Shown one piece after another: positions 9,401 through 17,858 of a DNA stretch of 64,000 nt. Each line of letters opens with the position of its first letter. Positions within the stretch are counted from its first letter, which is position 1. The stretch spans positions 2,356,001-2,420,000 of the forward strand of contig NZ_AP028461.1 in NCBI RefSeq assembly GCF_033097365.1, in the 5' to 3' direction. The notes under the pieces were generated by a model. It was not told the DNA's origin. It did not search any database and was given only the letters and a program-made list of their open reading frames with translations. Origin of the DNA: Actinoplanes sichuanensis (GTDB lineage Bacteria > Actinomycetota > Actinomycetes > Mycobacteriales > Micromonosporaceae). The translations under genes were made by a program, and so were the position numbers.

Positions 9401-9725
9401 GCTGGCTCTGGCGGAGTCCCGCCTGGTGCCGCTGGCCGAGGTCGCCGACCTCGTCGCCGCCCGCCCGGCCCTGGCCGTGCGGCTGGCCGGACAGCTCGCG
9501 GACCGCCGCCCCCAGGCCGACCCGGCCGCGGATCTTGCGGGCACGGCCGCGGCGCTCGGCGATCGGGGTGACCTGGCCGGAGGCCTGTTCGCGGTGGCGC
9601 TGGTCGCCGCGGCGGGCGGTGCGAGCCGCTGGAAGGCGCCGTGGCCGGAGGCGCTGAACCGGTTGCGGGCCCACCCCGATCCGGACGTCGCCGACGCTGC
9701 CTACCGAAGGATGATGTACCGCTAG
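6444..9725 (+). CDS. Large HEAT-repeat protein of unknown function
   Basis: A 1093-residue cytoplasmic protein built almost wholly of short helical pairs rich in Ala, Leu and Arg (for example RYLAVVAAAATGHRPIVVQA and QDPAVRAEAARQALRR), the pattern of HEAT/ARM-type solenoids. No catalytic motif, membrane segment or signal peptide is visible. It begins ten bases after the polyketide operon. A GTG start at 6444 and an ATG at 6462 are both possible; neither has a strong ribosome site. It could be read through from the operon, but no functional link is seen. It is probably a protein-binding scaffold, which is inference from the fold only. Confidence 0.75.
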   Translation: MRNNPRMLSDDLDALSYPERIPALLRLLREQADPAAVLTELTTGGPTARYLAVVAAAATGHRPIVVQALADQDPAVRAEAARQALRRGWTTGGELLGDAPPVLRHLILRLLRRRPGSGDAVIDLVRERYGDREAAVVLPACSAPVVVRLLPDLARSVVSWKVLARRHSAAVLDWADAVLSGTETPDWAPVVDAVRACVDRRPERVLDLLERHVRDSLPDVGLAPIAARFPARVVALVTGRVTWQTSYQHLPVEVLRHLLGLGVDDLVAVDEIAPDFFEMLPADRRVEVYTASRPELPYQGRVESLPSAARVREVRRILALPQIAADETQTRSWSRLLPAAESLPILDEEARDHRPYQRESAYAEMVGVAAGEPTALTQVLERLLRMRNEREAVRRPALRALRNLIPHLTGAVVPLLTAITDAAIESRDLSPRTEEALVELAWAALAGRPVASTGDGDGPARWALGMIARLPIPWYIETPLRPGQERLVTAALLKRITADPGELLKLVDLLEKRARQVPELQDLLRRAAAPSSPADVRDKAVDGWLDDPRTRPERVADLLREDPAVVRLAPVWREVTGWTTTLLDSLLPDPAGSSNVAPGEPAVVAWSSVVAAGPPVHVRRWSVRQQRSYAAALAAVAADTDVEQRARIVAVRSLARVPVAGRELLAGFLDAPEPPIAEAALSALPWTDRPDEALPILLGYAGGDRAGAALPAADRAARFVSPSALITLLRGVLLAPPSEVRVSSRKAAARILARYGPPESTDLLAEVWHTPDVHSDVRAAIVAALRGQASSPAAWDILTEAAASAEHAVVAALLGAVPQDLPEPDRNRFAALVATACAASDLRIARDALRRLPEWIPWAPDAVALIADALVHPGHVTPGATRPDPDLDALVGVLLEHSPPADSDRGTLASVFARLIADDHADTRVGTPDRDRPARRILTRIVGSASRWARADRPTDSRAAHLPAARAAARMLAADPGLLADGAALLLALAESRLVPLAEVADLVAARPALAVRLAGQLADRRPQADPAADLAGTAAALGDRGDLAGGLFAVALVAAAGGASRWKAPWPEALNRLRAHPDPDVADAAYRRMMYR

Positions 9726-9843
9726 GCCGGACTTGTCCTTTCGAGCGAAGAATAGTGCTGATCATGCCGGATTACTGGATCGGTATGGCGAAGTAGCTGA
9801 CAGTGAGGAGAGTGGAACCCGGCCGGCCTCGTGGAGTGGTCAG

Positions 9844-10467
9844 ATGTCGCACGACCTTCGTCAGCAGCGCCGCCGTCCGGTCCGGGCCTCCCGGTCGGTC
9901 TCCCCGGTCAAGGTGTCCGTCGCGATCCTGGTCTCGGCCGTCGCGGTGGTCGCCCTGTTCGCCGCCGGGATAGCCGCCCAGCAGTTCAGTGGCGGGCTCC
10001 CGGTCGCCGGGCAGGCGGCCGGCGCGAGCGCGGGACCCGCTACGCCGAGCCCGTCACCGAAGAAGACCGGCCCGGCCTTCGGCGACCCGGTCCGCGACGG
10101 CCAGTTCGAGTTCACCGTCACCAGGGTGGACTGCTCGAAGTCGACGGTCGGCCTCGAACACATCAAACGCACCGCCGAGGGCCGCTTCTGCGTGATCAGC
10201 CTGACCGTCCGCAACATCGGCGACGACTCGAAGTACTTCGTCGGCCAGGCCCAGACCGCCTACGACGGGTCCGGCACCGCCTACGACAGCGACGAACTGG
10301 CCGGCCTCTACGCCAACCGCGGTGTCGAGGCCTTCGTGCAGAAACTGGCCCCCGCCGAGAAGGTGACCGGAAAGCTCGTTTTCGACGTCCCGAAGAATGT
10401 CGCCCTGACCACCCTCGAACTGCACGACTCACCCCTGTCCGGCGGCGTGCTGGCTCCGCTCAGATGA
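9844..10467 (+). CDS. Membrane-anchored DUF4352 protein
   Basis: A 207-residue protein with a short basic N-terminus, one transmembrane helix (VSVAILVSAVAVVALFAAGIAA, about residues 23-44), a Pro/Ser-rich linker (TPSPSPKKTGP), and an extracytoplasmic immunoglobulin-like domain of the DUF4352/telokin-like type. Hallmarks are GQFEFTVTRVDC, the RFCVISLTVRNIGDD strand pair, the late APAEKVTGKLVFDVP strand and two cysteines positioned for a disulfide. The ATG at 9844 puts a basic segment right before the helix; longer readings add an unconvincing N-terminus. The stop overlaps by 8 bp the stop of the opposite-strand gene that follows. Family members are usually exported or lipid-anchored proteins of unknown role. 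Confidence 0.8.
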   Translation: MSHDLRQQRRRPVRASRSVSPVKVSVAILVSAVAVVALFAAGIAAQQFSGGLPVAGQAAGASAGPATPSPSPKKTGPAFGDPVRDGQFEFTVTRVDCSKSTVGLEHIKRTAEGRFCVISLTVRNIGDDSKYFVGQAQTAYDGSGTAYDSDELAGLYANRGVEAFVQKLAPAEKVTGKLVFDVPKNVALTTLELHDSPLSGGVLAPLR

Positions 10468-13400
10468 GTTCGTCGAGGTCCGGCCCCAGCCACAGCTCGC
10501 GGGCGACGGCCAACCGCTGATATGACGCGAGGGCCCCGCGGAGTAGGGTCGTGCCCTCGCCGGTGTCGCCCAGAGCCAGCCGGCAGCGGCCGGTGCCCTC
10601 CAACGCCCGTGCCTCGTCAAGCGGGCTGCGGAACGCCCGGGCGTCGGCCAGCGCCGCTTCATGTTCGGCCAGTCCCGCCGCGAAGTCGCCCTGCCGCCAT
10701 CGCGCCATTCCCCGGGTGTTGCGAACCACCGCCTGCCCCAGCCGCTCGCCGAACTCGCCGTAGATCTCGAACGCCTCGTCGAGACTCGTCCCGGCCGCCT
10801 GAAACTCGCCGTTTCGGCACTGCAGCCACCCGAGATCGCTGAGCACCTCGGCTCGCCCGTACCGGTAGTCGATCTGACCGTAGAGCCGCAAGGCTTCGGT
10901 GAACGCCTCCGCGGCCGCCTCGGCATTGTCGGCTGCGGTCTCCACACTGCCCAGGTAGTTGAGGGATTCGCCTTGGTTGTACTCGTCGCCCAGGGCCTGA
11001 TAGGTCGTCAGGGCTGCCTCGATCGACTTCCGTGCCGCGGCGAATTCGCCCATGTGCAGCAGCGCGTGTCCCATCCGGTCACGGGCTTTGGCCCGGCCGG
11101 CCGGATCGGCGAGGGCGCTCCAGATGACGACGGCCCGGTCGAGGACCTCCCGTGCACCCGGGAAGTCGGCGATCAGCAGTCGCAGCAGGCCGATCTGGTT
11201 CAGGGTGGTCGCCACCCCGGCCTCGTCACCGAGCTCCTGGAAGATCTCCACGGCTTCGCCGAGTTCGGCCGCCTCCCGGGCGTACCGGTTCTCGTCGAGG
11301 CCGCCACCGAAGTGCCTGGCTCCGCCCATGCTGGCCAGGGCCTCGGCCCGTCCGTGCCGGTCACCGTGCGCCGTCGCGAGCGCGAGGGCGTCCTCGAACA
11401 GCGTCATGCCGTCCGCGTACCGGTCGTCGGTGGTGTAGACCCAGATCTCCCCGAGCCACAGCATGGACCGGATCTCCCACGTGAGGTCGCCTAGTGTCTG
11501 AAACCGGGAGCGGGCTTCGGTGAGCGCCGCCGTCGCCTCCTCGTTGGCGCTGTTCAGATAGTGAGCGAACCCGACGTTGAACCAGGCGCGGGCGAGCGCG
11601 GCGGGGTCGCCGAGCCGTTCGGCCGAGGTGAGGACGGCCGACTGCACGTTGCGGGCTACATCCCACGGGCCGTCGGTCTCCAGGAGCACTGCGATCGCGG
11701 TGCCGAATGTTACGACTCGGGTGTCGTCGCCTGTCTCCACGGTTTGCCAGAAGCAGGACAGCAGGTTGGCCCGTTCGGTGCGCAGCCAGCTCATCGACTG
11801 CCGCCGCTCATCCTCGGTGCCGGGTATCACGGGCGGCCGACGCAGTCTGCGATCCGCCCGGACGGCCAGTTTCTCGTAGTGGTCGAGCAATCGGGCCAAC
11901 GCGGCCACGGCCTCCTGCTCAGGGGTGTCCCGGTCGAGGACGACAAGATATGCGCGTACCAGATCGTGCATGCCGTATCGGCGGTATCCACGTTCGAGAA
12001 GCAGGTACTCCCGATGCAGGTGGTCCAGGAGCCGGCCGGCCCGGGCGGGGGTGGTGCCGCCGAGCGCTGCCGCGGCTGCCGCATCGAGCGACTCGGCCGC
12101 GCCGGGATGGACGATCAGGCGCCGCAGGAACGTCTGGGTCTCCTCGTCGAGGTAGCGGTACGACAGCCCGAGCGCCGCGAAGACCGACCGGTGCTCGGGT
12201 GTCGCCTCGACAAGCGAACCTTCTGCCTCGTCGGCGAGGTCGGCGAGGCTCCACGTCGGATGCCGTAGTCGGAGACCGGCGAGGACGGAGATCGCCAGTG
12301 GCAGGCCCTTCGCCGCCTCGACGAGCCGGTCGAGTGCCCCGGGGTCGACGATCCGGTCTCCGGTGAGTCGCTCGAACAGGATCCGTGACTCGTCGGCGGG
12401 AAGCGCGTCCAGGCCGGCCCGGCGCACGACGGCGGGCAGGTCGGCCAGCCGGCGGCGGCTCGTGGTCACCACCAGGCATCCGGGCCCGCTCGGTAGAAGT
12501 GGCAGTACCTGCTCGGTCGATGCCACGTTGTCGAGGATCAACAGGGCCCGCCAGCCGGCGGTGCGGCTGCGCCACATCGCGATCCGGCCGTCCAGGTCGT
12601 CGGGAATGTTGCCGAAGGCCACGCCGTCACCGACCAGCAGAGAGCCGAGGGTCTCGTACGGGTCGAGCGGCTCCTGCCCCGTGGTGTGGGCGCGCAGATC
12701 GGTGTAGAGCTGCCGGTCTGGGAAGTATGCGGTGAGCCGGTGTGCGAGATGCAGGGCCAAGGCGGTCTTCCCGATCCCGGCCATGCCGTCGACTGCCACG
12801 ATCCGCAGTCGTCCGGCCGGATCTGCGACCACCAGGCCGAGCAGTTCCCGGATCAGGTCGGTTCGCCCGATGTGATGTGGCAGATCCGGCGGCAGGGTAC
12901 TGATGTTGACAGGTGGCGCGAACCGGGAACCGGCTGGGAATGACTCGATCTCGGTGGTCCGGGCCGATCCGGCGAATTCCGCCGCTGGATCGAAGGTACG
13001 CAGCAGCGGAAGCAGATCCTCGGTCCGGGTGATCCAGACGGAGTGCTCCATGCGGGCGTCGGGGGAGGTGTAGCGGGCGGACACCACACCGATCACCGCG
13101 CGGTCGCGGCGCCTGATCACCGGGGCGCCGCTCATCCCGCGCATGAGATCGCGGGCGTTGATCCGGGACACGGCGACCATGTCCTGCCTGGTCGTGCCGC
13201 CCGCCCAGACCCCGTGGGTGGTGAGGTAGCGGGGCGGTGAGGCGTCGGCATGGTCGGGGACGACGACGTGTCCGGTCACGGCGACGTCTTCGTTGAGGTA
13301 GGTCCCGTCGCTGGCCGCGATCCGGCCGGCGGTCTCCGGCAGCGCCACCTCGCGGCGCAACAGCGCCAGGTCGTAGGTCAGGTCCACGGCGACCACCCGC

Positions 13401-13712
13401 GCCGGCACCGGTCCCTGGCCACGGGCGGCGAGCGCGTCGACCAGCACCACCGACGAGACGCCGTGGGCGCCGGCCTCGGCCAAGACGTGCGCCGCAGTGA
13501 CCGTGATGTGCGGGGCCACCTGGAAACATGTCGCGACGCAGCGTGCCGGCCACCTGCGACGACACCGCGGTGATCGCCTCCTGTGCCCGCTCGAACGCCT
13601 CGACGACCCGCTGCGTACGCCCGCCGGAGGTCGGCTCGGTGCCGACCATTCGTACCGTCTCCACCAGCAACTCGACGTCGCCGACACGTACCGCGATGAC
13701 CTGACCACCCAT
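10460..13712 (-). CDS. Trypco1-trypsin-NB-ARC (STAND)-TPR conflict protein, interrupted by a one-base frameshift
   Basis: Read from 13712, the first ~60 residues (VIAVRVGDVELLVE ... VVEAFERAQEAITAVSSQVAGTL) match the first half of the CU044_2847 / trypsin-co-occurring domain 1. The frame then runs into nonsense. Dropping one base of the AAA at 13524-13526 joins it smoothly to a trypsin-like protease (FQVAPHITVTAAHVL His, VDLTYDLALL Asp, RGMSGAPVI Ser). An NB-ARC ATPase follows (P-loop GMAGIGKT, Walker B ALLILDNV, TTSRR sensor, GLPLAI), and then ~500 residues of TPR repeats, giving ~1083 residues when restored. Protease-STAND-TPR proteins with Trypco domains belong to bacterial NTP-dependent conflict systems (Kaur/Aravind families). 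The second half of Trypco1 is missing, so a deletion scar fusing two neighbouring genes is as likely as a sequencing error. The downstream part is open from 13816, so an internal GTG could still produce the effector. Confidence 0.75.
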
Positions 13713-13890
13713 GGATCAACAACCTGCCACGGCTCAATCCACTGTGGAAGCGTCACGTCGCCGATTGTCGATGCCGGGACAGGCCGTATCCGATCAGCCG
13801 AACAGCCCGGTGTCACCCGCTTCGGGGACCCGGGACCGGTTCGCCGGTCCGGTCGCCGCCGGCGCGGTTACCGTCACGGCGAGGTCAGCG

Positions 13891-16119
13891 GTGAGAGGGC
13901 GGTCCACGGTGTCGTTCCCGGTCACGATCGTCACGTCGGTGCAGGGGGCGGCCGGTCTGCGGCGGCCGCTGGAGATGCTCGAAGCCGCCCTGGTGCGGGC
14001 CGGGCTGGAGGTCAGGCGGCTCGGTGACGACCGGGGCGGGATGCTGGCCGACGTGGCCCGGTCGAGTTCGGTGGTCCTCTACACCCCGGGTGCCGGTGAA
14101 GCGGATGTTCCGGCGCTGGCCGAGTTCGTGGGGACGGTCCGCGGGCACAACGACCGGATACCGATCCTGCTCTTCGGGGAGCAACTGACGGCCCGGACGA
14201 TCCCGCAGTCGGTGCTGTCTCGGATCGACGGGGTCGTCAATGCGTACGAGGACACCCCCGACTTTCTGGCCCGCAAGATCCAGCGGGAGGTCAGCCATTA
14301 TCTGGGGCGGCTGGCGCCGCCGTTCTTCGAAGCCCTGATGCGGTACGCCAACGACGGCGCGTATTCCTGGCACTGCCCCGGCCACTCCGGGGGGACCGCC
14401 TTTCTGAAGAGTCCGGTCGGCACCCTGTTCCACGAGTTCTTCGGCGAGAACCTGCTGCGTGCCGACGTGTGCAACGCCGTCGAGGACCTGGGTCAACTGC
14501 TCGACCACAGTGGCCCGATCGCTGACAGCGAGCGCCTGGCCGCGAAGACGTTCCGTGCCGACCACCTGTTCTTCGTCACGAACGGCACCTCGACCTCCAA
14601 CAAGATCGTGTGGAACTCGCTGGTCGGGCCGGGCGACATCGTGGCGGTGGACCGCAACTGCCACAAGTCGGTCCTGCACGCGATCATCCTGACCGGGGCG
14701 GTGCCGATCTATCTGATGCCGACCCGCAACCGGGCCGGGGTGATCGGGCCGATCCCGCGCAGTGAGTTCACCGCCGCCTCGTTGCAGGCGAAGATCGAGG
14801 CCAGCCCGCTGATCACCGACAAGAGCCGACCGATCCGCCTGCTGACGCTCACCCAGTCCACCTACGACGGGATCATCTACCGCGCCGACGAGCTGAAGCG
14901 GACCCTCGACGGGGTGGTGGACGCGCTGCACTTCGACGAGGCGTGGCTGCCGCACGCGTCGTTCCATGGGCTGTACGAGGGCATGCACGGGGTGGCCAAC
15001 GACCGGGAGCGCACCGGCCGGACCGTCGTCTACGCCACCCAGTCCACCCACAAGCTGCTGGCCGGGCTGTCGCAGGCGTCGCAGATCCTGGTGCAGGACA
15101 CCACCGGTGGGCACTTCGACGAGCGGGTGTTCGCCCAGGCGTACCGGATGCACACCTCGACCAGCCCGCAGTACGCGATCATCGCCAGCTGTGACGTGTC
15201 GGCCGAGATGATGGCCGGCAAGCGGGGGCCGGCGCTGGTCGAGGAGACGATCACCGAGGCGATGGAGTTCCGGCGCACGGTGATCCGGGTCGGCGCGGAG
15301 TGTGCGAAGTCGGGGGACTGGTGGTTCGGTGTCTGGGGGCCGGACACGCCTCCGCGGACCGGGCTGGCCGACCGGGCCGAGTGGGAGTTGACCGCGGACG
15401 CCGGCTGGCACGGGTTCGACCGGGTCGATGACGGGTTCACCATGCTCGACCCGATCAAGGTCACGTTGACCACGCCCGGCCTGACCGTCGGCGGGGAGTT
15501 CAGCGGGCCGGGCGCGCCGGCCGTTCCGGGTGTGGTGCTGGCCCGGTACCTGGCCGAGCACGGGGTGGTGGTGGAGAAGACCGGGTTGTATTCGCTGTTC
15601 GTGCTGTTCACCATCGGGATCACCAAGGGCCGGTGGAACTCGCTGGTGGCCGAGCTGCACCGGTTCAAGAGCGCCTATGACGGAAACGCGGCGGTCGAGC
15701 GGCTGATGCCGGAGTTCGCCGGGGCCTTTCCCGAGTACGCCGGGCGTGGGCTGCGCGATCTGTGCGAGGCGCTGCACGGCACGTACCGGGACGCTGATCT
15801 GGCCGAACTCACCACGGCGGTCTACACCGAACCGGTCGAGCAGGTGACCCTGCCGGGTACGGCGTGGACCGCCATGGCGGCCGGGCGGGTGGAGCACGTA
15901 CCGGTCGAGAAGCTGGCCGGGCGGACCACGGCGGTGCTGCTCACGCCGTACCCCCCGGGGATTCCGCTGTTGGTTCCGGGGGAGCGGATCAGCTCGTCGA
16001 TCGTGCGGTTCCTGCGGCACGAGCAGATCCTGGCGCACCGTTGGCCGGGCTTCACCGGCATCACCCACGGTGTGGTCGAGGAGCAGGACGGCCATCGTAC
16101 GGTCGCCTGCCTGCTCTGA
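13891..16119 (+). CDS. PLP-dependent Orn/Lys/Arg decarboxylase
   Basis: A 742-residue group III amino-acid decarboxylase. It has an N-terminal response-regulator-like wing domain (about residues 1-120), then the large PLP domain with HCPGHSGG, FVTNGTSTSNK, HFDEAW and STHKLLAGLSQAS, where Lys388 is the expected Schiff-base lysine. The C-terminal domain includes LLTPYPPGIPLLVPGER. These enzymes remove the carboxyl group of lysine, ornithine or arginine for polyamine synthesis or acid resistance; the substrate is not decidable here. The GTG at 13891 has a GAGG box six bases upstream. An in-frame ATG at 13711 would add 60 low-complexity residues and overlaps the opposite gene's start (CCATGG), so it was not used; GTG at 13909 is an alternative. 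The gene is divergent from the protease-STAND gene. Confidence 0.9.
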   Translation: MRGRSTVSFPVTIVTSVQGAAGLRRPLEMLEAALVRAGLEVRRLGDDRGGMLADVARSSSVVLYTPGAGEADVPALAEFVGTVRGHNDRIPILLFGEQLTARTIPQSVLSRIDGVVNAYEDTPDFLARKIQREVSHYLGRLAPPFFEALMRYANDGAYSWHCPGHSGGTAFLKSPVGTLFHEFFGENLLRADVCNAVEDLGQLLDHSGPIADSERLAAKTFRADHLFFVTNGTSTSNKIVWNSLVGPGDIVAVDRNCHKSVLHAIILTGAVPIYLMPTRNRAGVIGPIPRSEFTAASLQAKIEASPLITDKSRPIRLLTLTQSTYDGIIYRADELKRTLDGVVDALHFDEAWLPHASFHGLYEGMHGVANDRERTGRTVVYATQSTHKLLAGLSQASQILVQDTTGGHFDERVFAQAYRMHTSTSPQYAIIASCDVSAEMMAGKRGPALVEETITEAMEFRRTVIRVGAECAKSGDWWFGVWGPDTPPRTGLADRAEWELTADAGWHGFDRVDDGFTMLDPIKVTLTTPGLTVGGEFSGPGAPAVPGVVLARYLAEHGVVVEKTGLYSLFVLFTIGITKGRWNSLVAELHRFKSAYDGNAAVERLMPEFAGAFPEYAGRGLRDLCEALHGTYRDADLAELTTAVYTEPVEQVTLPGTAWTAMAAGRVEHVPVEKLAGRTTAVLLTPYPPGIPLLVPGERISSSIVRFLRHEQILAHRWPGFTGITHGVVEEQDGHRTVACLL

Positions 16120-16128
16120 TCGGGCGGC

Positions 16129-17100
16129 TCAGCCGGCCGGGTTCCAGCCGTCCGAACCGGCCAGATACTTCTGCGGCGTGTAGTTCGCCGCCTGCGCGTC
16201 GGTCAGCTGGGTGCGGTTGCTGTTGAGGGTCGCGCCCGCACCGGTGTTCTTGTATTCGTAGAAGCGGGCGTTCTTCCACGAGTTGCCGGACATGTCGGTC
16301 CACGGCTGGGCGACCTTGATCGTGGCGCTCAGATTGGACTCGCGGACGGTCACCTGTCCGGCGGCGCCCCACGGCCGGCCCAGGTAGGTGACGTTGTTCG
16401 TGGCACCGGTGATCGTCGACTTGTAGATCAGGAAGCCGTACGTCTGGGTGGCCGGTGTGTTGGCCGCCGTGAGATAACCGCCGGTGCTGCGCTTCTCGTA
16501 GATCTGGCAGGCGTAGAACACCGCGCTGCCGTTGCCGTAGATGAAGTCCACGGTGCCTTCGATGTAGGAGCTCCAGACGTACGCCCGCGCGCTGTTGTAG
16601 ATCAGCAGGGTGTCCTGGTCGGCGATCACCCGTACGTTGCCGAGCCGGGCCCGGTCGCCGTACAGCGCGAGCGCGAGGGCCTGCGACGAGCCGTTGGCGG
16701 CCTCGTCGTAGTCGTTGCTGAACGTCAGGTTCTTGCCGTAGAACTCCTTGGCCTGCACGTAGACGGTGGCCGACCCGGTGGTGCCGGCGGTCGAGGCGGG
16801 CTTGTTGTTGACGATCACCGTGGCCGCGGCGCTGGAGCCGAGCCCTTCCAGGGTGATGTACGGCTTGTTGGCGGGGATCACCACGCTCTCCCGGTAGGTG
16901 CCGGCTTTGATGGTGATCGTGACGCGGCTGGTGTTCCCGGCCGGGACGGCGTTGACCGCGGCCTGGACGGTCCGGTAGGTCGCCGTGCCGTCGGACGCGA
17001 CGGTCAGGGTGGTGGCGGCCTCGGCGGCGGTGGGGGAGACGCCGAGCAGAGCCGCTGCGAGCGCGATGAGGGCGGTGAGCCCGGGGATTCTTCGCAACAT
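16129..17100 (-). CDS. Secreted pectinesterase (CE8)
   Basis: A 323-residue pectin methylesterase. Residues 1-28 form a Sec signal peptide (MLRRIPGLTALIALAAALL ... AAEA). The beta-helix enzyme follows, with an N-terminal TVASDGTATYRTVQAAV, the catalytic ADQDTLL and VDFIYGNG aspartates, and the LGRPWG arginine. It ends with the common C-terminal YTPQKYLAGSDGWNP. It removes methyl esters from pectin outside the cell so that pectate lyases can act. Its C-terminal 70 residues closely match the decayed copy at 36615-37185, so the window once held two such genes. It lies tail to tail with the decarboxylase gene, 9 bp apart. Confidence 0.93.
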   Translation of the reverse strand: MLRRIPGLTALIALAAALLGVSPTAAEAATTLTVASDGTATYRTVQAAVNAVPAGNTSRVTITIKAGTYRESVVIPANKPYITLEGLGSSAAATVIVNNKPASTAGTTGSATVYVQAKEFYGKNLTFSNDYDEAANGSSQALALALYGDRARLGNVRVIADQDTLLIYNSARAYVWSSYIEGTVDFIYGNGSAVFYACQIYEKRSTGGYLTAANTPATQTYGFLIYKSTITGATNNVTYLGRPWGAAGQVTVRESNLSATIKVAQPWTDMSGNSWKNARFYEYKNTGAGATLNSNRTQLTDAQAANYTPQKYLAGSDGWNPAG

Positions 17101-17112
17101 GCGACCAAGCTA

Positions 17113-17128
17113 ATCGACTGACGTCGAT
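17113..17128. promoter_or_regulatory. Inverted repeat upstream of pectinesterase
   Basis: ATCGAC and its inverse complement GTCGAT flank TGAC, 13 bases upstream of the pectinesterase start codon. The position fits an operator or promoter element, but the arms are only six bases, so this could be chance. Confidence 0.25.
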
Positions 17129-17279
17129 ATGTCGTTTCGCTGCCGCAGTCTGGCACGCTGCGGCGATTTCCCGGAGAAATGGTGATTCCGGTGGGGTACG
17201 CGCATCGCAGCACCGGGCTGTCGATCAACGACTGGCGTGTCCCCCCGGTGAGCCGCCGCACGCTGGTTACGCTGCGCAG

Positions 17280-17858
17280 ATGCGGTGTCGAAGCGTACTG
17301 GCGGTGGCGGCGGTCCTGGTCCTGGTCGGGGGCGCCGCCCCGGCCTTCGCCGCGGACGGACCGGTCTCGGCCGCCTTCCCGGACATCGAGGTGCCGGTCG
17401 GCGGCAGCTCGATCGACCCGCTCGGGCCGAGTCTCTGGTCCATCGAGGAGGCGACACTGACCGGCGTCCAGGTCGCCTATCGGCTGACCGGGTTGACCGG
17501 CGTCCGGATCACCCCGTCCGAACAGGGCGGCGGTGACTGCACCACCCCGTCGTCGACCCGGGTGACCTGCACCGACCCGCGCGGCCTGACGTTCGAGGGC
17601 GAGACCGTCGAGCTGTACCTGCCGGTCGACGTGACAGCCGACCGGACCGCCGAGCCCGGCGACACCGGCAAGGTGACCATCACCGTCTCCGCCGACGGCC
17701 TGACCCCGATCACCGGCGTCAGCACGATCCGGGTGACCGGCAAGCGCCAGAACCTCCCGGTCACCGGCCCGGCCACCGCCTGGCTCGGACTCCTCCTGCT
17801 CGCCGCGGGCGCGGTGCTCCTGGTGAGCGGCCGCGTCCTCAGGCGGCCGGGACGGTGA
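17280..17858 (+). CDS. LPxTG cell-wall-anchored surface protein
   Basis: A 192-residue exported protein. It has a signal peptide (residues 1-24, ending AAPAFAA), a beta-rich domain of about 120 residues with one Cys pair (GGDCTTPSSTRVTCTDP), then the sorting signal LPVTG, a hydrophobic helix (AWLGLLLLAAGAVLLVSG) and a basic tail (RVLRRPGR). Sortase would cleave LPVT/G and link it to peptidoglycan. The beta-domain resembles adhesion or filler Ig-like modules, but I cannot name it. The last 20 bases overlap the 3' end of the opposite gene. No sortase gene is in the window. Confidence 0.82.
   Translation: MRCRSVLAVAAVLVLVGGAAPAFAADGPVSAAFPDIEVPVGGSSIDPLGPSLWSIEEATLTGVQVAYRLTGLTGVRITPSEQGGGDCTTPSSTRVTCTDPRGLTFEGETVELYLPVDVTADRTAEPGDTGKVTITVSADGLTPITGVSTIRVTGKRQNLPVTGPATAWLGLLLLAAGAVLLVSGRVLRRPGR

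Noticed and set aside
13711..13890. N-terminal extension of the decarboxylase from ATG 13711
   Set aside because: The 60 added residues are low-complexity and the ATG lies in a CCATGG shared with the opposite gene's start; a GTG at 13891 with a GAGG box is better supported.
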